The notes beneath the pieces were generated by a model. The model saw only the letters and a program-made list of their open reading frames with translations. It had not been told where the DNA came from and searched no databases. A stretch of DNA of 12,751 nt, from contig JBCBST010000097.1 in NCBI GenBank assembly GCA_039819115.1, forward strand, positions 1 through 12,751. The letters run 5' to 3'. The first letter of the stretch is position 1; each line of letters begins with the position of its first letter. This stretch comes from JBCBST01 sp039819115. GTDB taxonomy: Bacteria; Bacteroidota; Rhodothermia; Balneolales; Balneolaceae. Positions 1 through 6,603 of the stretch are shown here, in pieces. A program made the position numbers and the translations under genes.

Positions 1-1259
1 AGGGTTACTCCTCTAACAACCATGATCGCTGTCATGGCCAACCACAATGCGTGTACACCTACATATGGTACGGCTAAATAATAACAAGGAACAAAAAATA
101 AAATCGTGGCAATCAGCATAGAGTTTCGCATAGGCTCCGTAGCGGTTGCCCCTATATAGATACCATCCCAGATAAAGCATACAGAGTTTATAACAGGGGC
201 CAAAACCAACCAGATCACCATACGTGTGGCCTGTTCGATCACCTCCGTTTTGTTTGTAAACAGGATGATGAGTTCCCGCTGGAGCGCCCAGTAACAAAGA
301 GTTCCACCCAGGCCCAACACTATTCCCCACATCATCGTTAATCGTATAGCCTTATCCAGGCTCTGTTTATCAGCTGCTCCTTTGTACCGGCCTACTAAGC
401 TTTCTGCGGCAAAGGCAAACCCATCCACCCCATAGGCACTGATATACCATAGCTGGAGTAAGATCGTATTTGCAGCCAAAACCGTATCGCCAAACTCTGC
501 TGATTTTGCCGTAAAAAACGCATAAGAAAAGATAAGACAGAGGGTCCGGATAAAAATATCCCGGTTCACGTCAAAGAAAATGCGAATCTGGCTCCAGTCG
601 AGAATATCACCCCTCTCAAGCTTGGATAGATTCAGGGGATACTTGCGCATGAGGAGAAACACCGCAAGCACAAGGCCGATATAGCTGGCGAGCACACTTC
701 CCCATGCCACCCCATCCACGTTCTTGCCGAGTACAAAAACAAAAAACAGGTTAAACCCGATGTTACAAAGATTGAGTACAATTGTAATAGCCATAGGGTA
801 ACGGGCGTTCTGCATCCCCAGAAACCAGCCATTCAGACAAAACAAACTCAACGTAGCCGGAGCAGCGTACACACGGATGTAAAAATACGTTTTTACATGT
901 TGTTCGATTTCAACGGAAGCATCAATCACACTCAGAGCAAACTCAATAAGCCCATATTGGGTGAGCAGGATGAATACACTCCCCCCAATGGCCACCAATA
1001 GCGCCCGTATGAGGATAGCCGTTGTTTCCTTTCTGTTATCAGCACCAAAGGCCTGGGCAGCCAGACCAGTGGTGCCCATCCGTAGAAAGCCAAATCCCCA
1101 AAAGATAAAATCAAATATGATGCTACCTACTGCTATGGCACCCAGATAGTATACATGTTCCAGCCGGCCCACCACAGCTGTATCTACTGCCCCCAGGAGA
1201 GGAACCGATAAATTACTCACAATATTGGGGATGGCGAGCTGAAGCACGCGTTTATTCAA
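1..1259 (-). CDS. MATE family efflux transporter, DinF-like (C-terminus cut by window edge)
   Basis: A multi-pass inner-membrane transporter of the MATE family, DinF branch, which exports organic cations or drugs by Na+ or H+ antiport. I translated the minus strand by hand and found an unbroken frame of 419 codons reaching the left edge with no stop; the family is usually about 440-460 residues, so only a short C-terminus is missing. Family signatures are near the N-terminus: PLLGAVDTAVVGRL at about residues 20-33 and FGFLRMGTTGLAAQAFG at about 56-72, followed by many hydrophobic helices. The start is TTG at 1259. An AGGAGGT lies just upstream (spacing about 3-5 bases), and an in-frame TGA further upstream leaves no ATG option. 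The transported substrate cannot be read from sequence. The gene diverges from the plus-strand run that begins at 1422. The family call is firm; the specificity is unknown. Confidence 0.9.
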   Translation of the reverse strand, partial: MNKRVLQLAIPNIVSNLSVPLLGAVDTAVVGRLEHVYYLGAIAVGSIIFDFIFWGFGFLRMGTTGLAAQAFGADNRKETTAILIRALLVAIGGSVFILLTQYGLIEFALSVIDASVEIEQHVKTYFYIRVYAAPATLSLFCLNGWFLGMQNARYPMAITIVLNLCNIGFNLFFVFVLGKNVDGVAWGSVLASYIGLVLAVFLLMRKYPLNLSKLERGDILDWSQIRIFFDVNRDIFIRTLCLIFSYAFFTAKSAEFGDTVLAANTILLQLWYISAYGVDGFAFAAESLVGRYKGAADKQSLDKAIRLTMMWGIVLGLGGTLCYWALQRELIILFTNKTEVIEQATRMVIWLVLAPVINSVCFIWDGIYIGATATEPMRNSMLIATILFFVPCYYLAVPYVGVHALWLAMTAIMVVRGVT

Positions 1260-1270
1260 AGCACCTCCTG
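1253..1270 (-). promoter_or_regulatory. Strong Shine-Dalgarno that fixes a TTG start of the MATE gene
   Basis: Reading the minus strand, CCAGGAGGTGCTTTG places a near-perfect anti-16S match just before TTG at 1259-1257. Most other genes in the window lack such a site, so this one is useful evidence that the TTG is the real start. Confidence 0.7.
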
Positions 1271-1421
1271 GAATAAAACAGTCTCATCAGTGGAAAAATG
1301 ATTTCTTTAATTGCCCTTTGCACCTATTTATCCTTAAAGTTGCAACTCAATAGGGGTGCATGTATTTTCACGCTCCCCGTTAACTTGCGAACTGAACTTA
1401 CGAACTCATCCGGTTCTTCCA
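1260..1421. other. Divergent intergenic region with a 13-bp tandem repeat
   Basis: This 162-bp gap separates the minus-strand MATE gene from the plus-strand pseudopilin-like gene and must hold both promoters. I could not pick convincing promoter boxes. A TTTG at 1317-1320 and a TAAAGTTG at 1335-1342 loosely resemble the Bacteroidota -33/-7 pattern, but the 14-bp spacing is short. Near the plus-strand start there is an imperfect tandem repeat at 1381-1406. No RNA gene was recognised. Confidence 0.4.
1381..1406. repeat. Imperfect 13-bp tandem repeat, two copies
   Basis: TAACTTGCGAACT (1381-1393) is followed directly by GAACTTACGAACT (1394-1406), with 11 of 13 bases identical. It ends 15 bp before the ATG at 1422. 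It could be a regulator site or a chance duplication. Confidence 0.5.
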
Positions 1422-1895
1422 ATGAATATTGACAATAGAAATAAAATACTTAGTCTCGTTTTTGGCATCGTAATTATCGCCCTCACCTACTGGCTGTACG
1501 ACTCAATTGTTTCTCCTTACGAGGAAGTGAAAGCCAGAGAAGCTATGGAAGATCGTGTACATGATCGTATGTTCACCATCCGGGATATGCTTATCCAATA
1601 CGAAACCCGGTACGGACATTTTCCTCCAACTGAAGGTGGAATCGATAGTGTCATTCAGTTTATACAGGCCGATTCCATTGTTATTGCACTACGCGATACC
1701 ATGACGACTAACTATACGCTAAAAAACTTCCCGGATAGTTTGTCGGTATCACCAAGACCTCCTCATAATCCGTTTACTTACCAGGTAAATGACTCCAGCA
1801 GGCCACCTCTTTATTTGCTGGAAGATCCTGACTCTGACGACACGATTGGTAGTTTATCAAGAACCACCATGAGAAACGCACCGAGCTGGAACTAA
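1422..1895 (+). CDS. One-TM membrane protein resembling a GspG-type pseudopilin
   Basis: An uncharacterised 157-residue protein. It has a short basic N-terminus, one hydrophobic helix at about residues 9-28, and a polar periplasmic domain. After the helix comes a charged helical stretch (about 34-60), then YETRYGHFPPTEGGIDS at 60-76. This closely recalls the Y-x-x-x-x-G-x-[FY]-P-T-x-E-x-G-[IL] signature of GspG-class pseudopilins. The C-terminal NPFTY (116-120) and LEDPDSDDTIG (133-143) also recall the pseudopilin NPYQY and Gly/Asp-rich calcium loop. No GFTLIE prepilin-peptidase site is present, so processing like a true pilin is doubtful. From memory, Bacteroidota encode similar small anchored proteins of unknown role. 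The open frame extends upstream to 1356, but that extension is polar and unlike a protein, so the ATG at 1422 is preferred. The stop is one base before the next gene, which suggests coupled translation. That it is a real gene is likely; the pseudopilin relation is an inference. Confidence 0.75.
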   Translation: MNIDNRNKILSLVFGIVIIALTYWLYDSIVSPYEEVKAREAMEDRVHDRMFTIRDMLIQYETRYGHFPPTEGGIDSVIQFIQADSIVIALRDTMTTNYTLKNFPDSLSVSPRPPHNPFTYQVNDSSRPPLYLLEDPDSDDTIGSLSRTTMRNAPSWN

Positions 1896-1896
1896 C

Positions 1897-2757
1897 GTGA
1901 GCGGCTCATCCGCAAACCTGGGCGTTTGTTTTTTTGCTGATCGGATACTGTACGCGTTAAACGATCAACAGGAAAGTAAACGCCTTTTTCATATCGGTTC
2001 GCTGGATTTCAATTTCAATATTGTTGAAGCACTGGGAGACCGGACTTCATCTGAATTCAAACACATCCAACGTACCATCGACTGGTTTAAATCAGAGTAT
2101 GATATTCGATCGGTCAGGGCGTTAACCCACCCAACATACGAATGCTGGACCACGCTTCCGAAAGTGGTGTATGACAATGCGGATGAACGCGAGCATCATC
2201 TTTCTATACTGATGAAAGGGGTGCCGAGAGAGGATATTGAACCTACATGGCATCATATACACAATACCGATTATCGGTTTTTATGCCTGCGCCGGCGAAG
2301 TTTAATGAACGGGTTTGATGAGCTGACCTCTCAAATTGCACTGACTGATTTCTCAAGTGATTTTGAAATTGCCCAAAAATGGTCGTCTTTTGCCAAACCC
2401 GGTGGTTCCTTTTTAATGGTGGGCTGCCACCGCAACCTCATTTCTATCACTTCTTTTTTATTAGGCAAATTCAGAGCAGCCACCTTTATCCGATTCGATG
2501 ATCTTGATGACCTACCCTACCACTGGCTGCAGCAAAGTGCATATAGCAGTTGGTTGCGGGGTATTCATGAATACATTTTCCTTTTTGGACATCAAACCCA
2601 CGAGGTAGAACAAGCCCTTCATGGTCTTTGGGATTCTGCCGGAGAGATTACCATTTTAGATAGTCTGCATAAAATGGGTGTTACTGCGGATGAAGAAACC
2701 TATGGTTTTGATTTGGCAGCTGCATTTCCAGCTATTCTGCTGGCCTTGGATGAGTGA
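1897..2757 (+). CDS. DUF3822 family protein, possibly actin/PilM-like fold
   Basis: A 286-residue soluble protein with no signal peptide or membrane helix. It matches the DUF3822 pattern as I remember it, a family found mainly in Bacteroidota and relatives and characteristically placed just before rsmD. No biochemical role is known to me. Visible features are an N-terminal beta-hairpin-like stretch (LGVCFFADRILYALND, 8-23) and a second similar unit, FLMVGCHRNLISITSFLLGK (172-191), leading into a further strand. This is followed by the strand IFLFG (227-231) and a hydrophobic C-terminus, DLAAAFPAILLALDE. The duplicated-subdomain layout recalls actin-fold proteins such as PilM or GspL, the cytoplasmic partners of type IV pilus and type II secretion machines. 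That is an inference without a visible ATP motif. It starts at GTG 1897, one base after the pseudopilin-like gene. No ATG alternative fits near the conserved N-terminus. Confidence 0.7.
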   Translation: MSGSSANLGVCFFADRILYALNDQQESKRLFHIGSLDFNFNIVEALGDRTSSEFKHIQRTIDWFKSEYDIRSVRALTHPTYECWTTLPKVVYDNADEREHHLSILMKGVPREDIEPTWHHIHNTDYRFLCLRRRSLMNGFDELTSQIALTDFSSDFEIAQKWSSFAKPGGSFLMVGCHRNLISITSFLLGKFRAATFIRFDDLDDLPYHWLQQSAYSSWLRGIHEYIFLFGHQTHEVEQALHGLWDSAGEITILDSLHKMGVTADEETYGFDLAAAFPAILLALDE

Positions 2758-2802
2758 TGGCTATACTTCATTGAACCACTACGAAGCTTATACGGGTGCT
2801 AC

Positions 2803-3357
2803 ATGCGCATAATCACAGGAACGCTGAAAGGCCGAAGAATCCAAATCCCAAAGGGCCTTGATGTCCGACCTACGACGGATCGCGTAAAAGAAAGCCTATT
2901 CAATAAAATTGAAGCCTATAAGTACCTCGAAGGTGCTACCATTCTGGACTTATTTGGAGGTTCTGGAAACCTGGGATTTGAAGCCCTGTCCCGTGGCGCT
3001 AAACAGGTTACTTTTGTTGAACGGGATCCTAAAAATATCGATCACATCGAACATGTAGCCGGGCAATTCGAGGTCTTACAACAGGTGCGTCTGGTGGGCA
3101 TGGATGTAAAGCAATATCTGGAAAGCAATGCTGTACCCTACGATTTCATTTTTTGCGACCCGCCTTATTCGTATGAATGGATGGATGAGATGATTGATAC
3201 AATTCTCACCGGGAATTGGCTGAAAGAAGAAGGATGGTTACTTTTAGAACACGATAAATACCATAACTACAAAGAGCATGCTCACCAATGGTTTAGTAAA
3301 GCCTATGGTCGAACAACCGTTACCATTTTTGAAAAGCATCCGGTAGATTCCAAATAA
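2803..3357 (+). CDS. rsmD: 16S rRNA (guanine(966)-N(2))-methyltransferase RsmD
   Basis: A cytoplasmic SAM-dependent enzyme that methylates N2 of G966 of 16S rRNA during assembly of the 30S subunit. At 184 residues it has the usual family length. The N-terminus MRIITGTLKGRRI and the segment RPTTDRVKESLFN (22-34) are family hallmarks. The SAM-binding loop is DLFGGSGNLGFEA (49-61), with the acidic ribose-binding strand at VERD (72-75). The catalytic DPPY motif is at 119-122. The gene lies 45 bp after DUF3822 and 6 bp before coaD. The rsmD-coaD pairing is common in bacteria and supports both calls. The ATG at 2803 gives the standard N-terminus. Nothing is truncated. Confidence 0.95.
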   Translation: MRIITGTLKGRRIQIPKGLDVRPTTDRVKESLFNKIEAYKYLEGATILDLFGGSGNLGFEALSRGAKQVTFVERDPKNIDHIEHVAGQFEVLQQVRLVGMDVKQYLESNAVPYDFIFCDPPYSYEWMDEMIDTILTGNWLKEEGWLLLEHDKYHNYKEHAHQWFSKAYGRTTVTIFEKHPVDSK

Positions 3358-3363
3358 CTACGT

Positions 3364-3870
3364 ATGAATACCATTGCCTTATACCCTGGTTCTTTCGATC
3401 CCATTACCTATGGTCACCTGGATATTCTGGAGCGTGCGGCTCAGCTGTTCCAGAAGGTGGTGGTAACCGTTGCAGTGAACAATAGTAAATCTTCTGTTTT
3501 TTCGGGAGATGAACGCGTTCAGCTCATTACAGAATGTATAGCCGGTCACGATTGGGCCGATCGGGTGGAAGTTGATCAGTTCACCGGGCTTTTGGTTAAT
3601 CACGCTCAGAAACTAGGCGCTAAAACACTGGTTCGGGGTGTACGTCAGATCTCCGATTTTGAGTATGAGTTCAGAATGGCCCTCACTAATAAACGGCTGG
3701 CTCCGAATGTAGATACGGTTTTTTTGATGCCGGATGAGGAGTTCACCTTTATCTCCGCTTCCCTTGTAAAAGAAGTAGCTTACTGGGGCGGTGACCTCAC
3801 TTCTTTTGTCCCACTAAACGTCGCCGAGGCATTAAGCCTGAAAATGAGTGAACGAAAGGCCCCGAACTAA
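3364..3870 (+). CDS. coaD: Pantetheine-phosphate adenylyltransferase (PPAT)
   Basis: Catalyses the fourth step of coenzyme A synthesis, transferring AMP from ATP to 4'-phosphopantetheine to give dephospho-CoA. At 168 residues it matches the bacterial family. The nucleotidyltransferase motif YPGSFDPITYGH runs from 7 to 18, with the T-x-G-H signature at 15-18. Further motifs are RGVRQISDFEYEFRMA (91-106) and ISASLVKE (130-137), the latter being the family's ISSS-like loop. All expected catalytic residues appear intact. The ATG at 3364 follows rsmD by 6 bp, so the two are probably co-transcribed. No strong ribosome binding site is visible. CoA synthesis is essential, so this gene is likely essential. 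Confidence 0.97.
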   Translation: MNTIALYPGSFDPITYGHLDILERAAQLFQKVVVTVAVNNSKSSVFSGDERVQLITECIAGHDWADRVEVDQFTGLLVNHAQKLGAKTLVRGVRQISDFEYEFRMALTNKRLAPNVDTVFLMPDEEFTFISASLVKEVAYWGGDLTSFVPLNVAEALSLKMSERKAPN

Positions 3871-3945
3871 ACTAACACGGGTAGAGGTGGATATTGGAGC
3901 CCGAAATCAGGATTTTCTGCCAATCTTCGTATTCAACGTAATCTC

Positions 3946-5139
3946 ATGATTTCCAACCGCGCGCAAAGCCTTCAGCCATCAGCCACACTTAAAGTAACCG
4001 GAAGAGCCAAACAGCTTAAACGGGAAGGGAAATCTATCGTTTCCTTAAGCTCCGGAGAACCTGATTTCCGAACACCTCAGCATATTTGTGAAACAGCTAT
4101 TCAGGCCATTAACGATGGTTTTCATGGATATACCATGAATACAGGAACCCCGGAATTGCGACAAGCCATTGCCGACAAACTCAAAAGAGACAATCAACTG
4201 GAATTCGACCCGTCGCAGATTGTATGCTCGAATGGCGCAAAGCAATCGGTTGGCTTTTCCATGCTGGCACTGATCAACCCTGGTGATGAAGTGATCATAC
4301 CGGCGCCGTATTGGGTTTCGTATCCTGAAATGGCACGGTTAGCGGGAGGAACATCGGTCGTGATCCGCACCTCATTTGATCATAATTTTAAGCTTACCCC
4401 ACAGCAGCTTGAAGAGGCCATTACCGAAAAAACGAAGGCACTCATTCTTTGTTCTCCTTCCAACCCTACGGGAGCCTGCTACTCTGAAGTTGAATTACAG
4501 AACCTGGCCGATGTACTACGAAAGTATCCTGATGTATATGTGATCAGCGATGAGATTTATGAGTATATCGTGTTTGATGAACAACATGTCAGCTTATTAC
4601 AAGTAGCTCCCGATCTTTCGGATCGTGTACTGCTCATTAATGGCTTTTCCAAGGGTTTTGCCATGACCGGGTGGCGACTTGGATATGTTGCGGGCCCCAA
4701 GGAAGTTGTTGGTGCTGTAGCAAAAATTCAGAGTCAGGAAACGTCTGCGCCTAGCTCTATCTCCCAAAAAGCCGGTGAAGCTGCTTACACAGGAAGCCTG
4801 GATGCTGTGGCTGAGATGCGTGAAGCTTTTAAAAAACGAAGGGACTATATGGTGGAGTCGCTGAATGCCACTGATGGTGTTAAATGCTTTAGCCCGGGCG
4901 GCGCATTTTATGTATTTCCTGATATTTCGTCCCACCTGGGTAAAACAACACCGGATGGTACGGTGCTGGCTACCTCTACCGATCTCTGCCTATACCTTTT
5001 GGATGAATTCGGATTGGCTGTTGTTCCAGGCGACGCTTTTGGAGAACCGGATGGTTTGCGTATGAGCTACGCTGCGGCCATGCAGGAGCTGGAGGAAGCC
5101 ATGGTCCGATTCAGGAAAGGGCTAACATCTCTGAAGTAA
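3946..5139 (+). CDS. Class I pyridoxal-phosphate aminotransferase, aspartate type
   Basis: A 397-residue fold-type I PLP enzyme close to the Thermus-type (subgroup Ib) aspartate aminotransferases, which move the amino group between aspartate and 2-oxoglutarate and may also accept prephenate. The PLP lysine is K236 in NGFSKGFAMTGWRLGY. The ring-nitrogen aspartate is D202 in SDEIYEY, with SNPTG at 172-176. The substrate-carboxylate arginine is R372 in GLRMSYA. The glycine-rich N-terminal segment SLSSGEPDFRTP (33-44) is typical. Length and motifs are complete. The gene follows coaD after 75 bp, in which I see no clear promoter or terminator. Exact substrate preference (aspartate or aromatic acids) cannot be settled from sequence, so I give no symbol. 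Confidence 0.92.
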   Translation: MISNRAQSLQPSATLKVTGRAKQLKREGKSIVSLSSGEPDFRTPQHICETAIQAINDGFHGYTMNTGTPELRQAIADKLKRDNQLEFDPSQIVCSNGAKQSVGFSMLALINPGDEVIIPAPYWVSYPEMARLAGGTSVVIRTSFDHNFKLTPQQLEEAITEKTKALILCSPSNPTGACYSEVELQNLADVLRKYPDVYVISDEIYEYIVFDEQHVSLLQVAPDLSDRVLLINGFSKGFAMTGWRLGYVAGPKEVVGAVAKIQSQETSAPSSISQKAGEAAYTGSLDAVAEMREAFKKRRDYMVESLNATDGVKCFSPGGAFYVFPDISSHLGKTTPDGTVLATSTDLCLYLLDEFGLAVVPGDAFGEPDGLRMSYAAAMQELEEAMVRFRKGLTSLK

Positions 5140-5220
5140 CCTCCCAAAAAAATGGTTAACACCGAGGCGCTGGCATTGTATGTTCCAGCATTAAAATAAG
5201 AAGTAACTAACCGCCTGTTT

Positions 5221-5499
5221 ATGCCCACTTACGAATACAAAAGAGAAGACGGAACGGTCTTCGAGTTCACTCAAAAAATGAGCGATGCCCCGCTGACCAC
5301 CTGTCCAACGACCGGACAGGCAGTAAAACGTGTAATCTCCGGAGGGAGTGGCGTGGTGTATAAAGGAGAAGGCTGGTATGTGACCGACTATAAAAACTCG
5401 GATCGCAAAAACGGTGCTCAGAAAGAGTCTAAAGACTCCACTTCCACATCGGAAACCAAACCCGACTCACCCACCTCAGGAAAACCGGATAAGAGTTAA
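5221..5499 (+). CDS. FmdB-like small protein with a degenerate zinc ribbon
   Basis: A 92-residue protein aligned over its first 57 residues with the FmdB/CxxC-CxxC-SSSS putative regulatory family. Visible matches are the start MPTYEY, the middle MSDAPLTTCP, VKRVISGGSG at about 35-44, and GWYVTDY at 51-57. The family normally binds zinc through two cysteine pairs. Here the first pair is replaced (KREDG at 7-11) and the second keeps only C28, so metal binding is unlikely. The tail from about residue 58 is polar, lysine/serine rich and probably disordered. I recall similar cysteine-poor versions in relatives of this lineage, so this may be a stable variant rather than decay. The function of the family is unknown. 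The stop is 4 bp from the stop of the convergent phosphoesterase gene. Confidence 0.8.
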   Translation: MPTYEYKREDGTVFEFTQKMSDAPLTTCPTTGQAVKRVISGGSGVVYKGEGWYVTDYKNSDRKNGAQKESKDSTSTSETKPDSPTSGKPDKS

Positions 5500-5503
5500 G
5501 CCG

Positions 5504-6520
5504 TTAGTTATAGATCTGGGTAAACTCCTGTATGAGCACATCGCTCTCACCCCGCATCTGCATGATCACCTGGCCTGCATCGAAATCAAAATGGAGCAAA
5601 CCATAGCTAAGCGAGGAAACCACATCACCCACCCGCAACTGGTTAGGCTCCTCTTTAAAAGAAGAATACGAGTGGGTTAACCCACTGGATGTAAAGTCCC
5701 ATAACGGATACTCAAGACCCTCCATTTCCAGTTTACTAAACTCAGAGATATGACGGTCTCCCGATAACAACAGTACGCCCTCAGCTCCGGAGTCGCGAAT
5801 GCTGTCGAACAGGCGCTGGCGTTCGTTTGGGAAATTTGCCCATTTCTCAAATCGGTGTTCAGCCGGGAGAATTTGTATGCTACTTACAATGACGTTAAAC
5901 CTCGCATCAGATGTTTCCAGTTCGGTCTCCAGCCATTTCCACTGCTCTTCACCCAGTATTGTGCCGGTTTCATTGGGTATGTAGGTTCGATTAACCCGTT
6001 CAATGGGACCTCTGAAATACCGGGTGTCGAGCACGATTACCTTAATCTTACCCTGGCTGGTTTTATATTCATGCGAAGCGTACACCCCTTCCCGGTTTCT
6101 TCGCTGGTCTGTTTCCGAAACCCCCATAAAATCAAGAAATAACTGCTGGCTGTTTTCTTTCATCCCGTATTCTGCCCCGGCGTCGTTTTTCCCATAATCG
6201 TGATCATCCCAGGTTCCGATAACAGGAATCTTCTCGATCATTGCTTTGTATGCCGGCACCTTAAGTTGCTGGTTGTATTTGATCTTCATTTCGTTCGGAT
6301 CGTCTGTATCGGCATACACATTATCGCCTCCCCATATCCATACATCGGGTTTTTTCGTCAGAATATTATCCCAGAACGGGTTGTCCAGGCTGGCTTTGTT
6401 ACAGGAGCCAAAAGCAATGGTGAAATCGGCTGTTTTATCTTGTGCAAAAGCCGTTCCTGATGACAGGAAAAGAGCGAGTGCAATCGCGAGATAGCGCATA
6501 GTTTTTTTTATTTTAAACAT
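5504..6520 (-). CDS. Secreted PhoD-like metallophosphoesterase
   Basis: An exported phosphodiesterase or alkaline phosphatase D-like enzyme, likely acting in the periplasm on phosphate esters. The chosen ATG at 6520 gives 338 residues: a basic N-terminus, a hydrophobic core (RYLAIALALFLSS) and a signal-peptidase I-type site after GTAFA, followed by QD. Metal-binding motifs of the PhoD domain are intact: GSCN (about 38-41), GGDNVYAD (64-71), TWDDHDYG (103-110) and GDRHISEF (254-261). A TTG at 6526 would add two residues. The purine-rich AAGAGA sits 6 bases before ATG 6520, which favours the ATG. No twin-arginine motif is present, unlike classical Bacillus PhoD, so Sec export is expected. The substrate is unknown. 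It is divergent from the GbsR-like gene across a short region with inverted repeats, and convergent with the FmdB-like gene. Confidence 0.9.
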   Translation of the reverse strand: MFKIKKTMRYLAIALALFLSSGTAFAQDKTADFTIAFGSCNKASLDNPFWDNILTKKPDVWIWGGDNVYADTDDPNEMKIKYNQQLKVPAYKAMIEKIPVIGTWDDHDYGKNDAGAEYGMKENSQQLFLDFMGVSETDQRRNREGVYASHEYKTSQGKIKVIVLDTRYFRGPIERVNRTYIPNETGTILGEEQWKWLETELETSDARFNVIVSSIQILPAEHRFEKWANFPNERQRLFDSIRDSGAEGVLLLSGDRHISEFSKLEMEGLEYPLWDFTSSGLTHSYSSFKEEPNQLRVGDVVSSLSYGLLHFDFDAGQVIMQMRGESDVLIQEFTQIYN

Positions 6521-6546
6521 AGACAATCTCTTGTTAAGCAGGTATA

Positions 6547-6562
6547 AAACCTTTTAAGGTTT
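6547..6562. repeat. Inverted repeat 1, 7-bp arms with 2-bp centre
   Basis: AAACCTT and AAGGTTT flank TT. The arms match perfectly, and the centre lies about 34 bp upstream of the PhoD-like ATG. The compact dyad looks like a protein-binding site rather than a terminator. Confidence 0.6.
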
Positions 6563-6580
6563 CCTCCTTTTTTGAGGAAA
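6560..6580. repeat. Inverted repeat 2, 7-bp arms with 7-bp loop
   Basis: TTTCCTC (6560-6566) and GAGGAAA (6574-6580) are perfectly complementary around a C/T-rich loop. It shares three bases with repeat 1 and two with repeat 3. There is no T-run after the stem on either strand, so a terminator is unlikely. Confidence 0.55.
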
Positions 6581-6590
6581 GAATATTCTT
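6579..6590. repeat. Inverted repeat 3, perfect 12-bp palindrome
   Basis: AAGAATATTCTT is self-complementary with no centre gap and lies 13 bp before the GbsR-like ATG. It is a plausible autoregulatory operator. Confidence 0.6.
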
Positions 6591-6603
6591 CATCTTTGAT
6601 ACT

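Larger units (their letters stand above)
6521..6603. promoter_or_regulatory. Divergent control region with three inverted repeats
   Basis: This 83-bp region separates the starts of the PhoD-like gene (minus) and the GbsR-like gene (plus). It holds three perfect inverted repeats in a row, listed separately. MarR/GbsR-type regulators commonly bind palindromes and often control their own gene and its divergent neighbour, so an operator role is a reasonable inference. No clear ribosome binding site precedes the GbsR ATG; the GAGGAAA is about 24 bases away, too far to serve. Confidence 0.55.

Noticed and set aside
13..832. Minus-strand open frames at 13-330 and 632-832
   Set aside because: They are alternative frames of the MATE gene, whose true frame reads through the whole region with family motifs.
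1356..1421. N-terminal extension of the pseudopilin-like gene from ATG 1356
   Set aside because: The added 22 residues would put a polar stretch before the signal-anchor helix and would span the tandem repeat; ATG 1422 gives the expected short basic N-terminus.
3946..5139. The aminotransferase as the missing ergothioneine C-S lyase (EgtE)
   Set aside because: Its motifs and carboxylate arginine R372 are those of aspartate aminotransferases, and it is over 5 kb from egtD on the other strand.
5170..5192. GCTGG / CCAGC pairing after the aminotransferase gene as a terminator
   Set aside because: The stem is only five base pairs with an 11-base loop and lacks a following T-run.
6563..6568. AGGAGG on the minus strand as a ribosome binding site for a small leader peptide before the PhoD-like gene
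   Set aside because: No ATG, GTG or TTG lies within a usable distance downstream.
6560..6580. Inverted repeat 2 as a rho-independent terminator
   Set aside because: The T-run is in the loop rather than after the stem, and the site lies between two divergent starts where no transcript should end.
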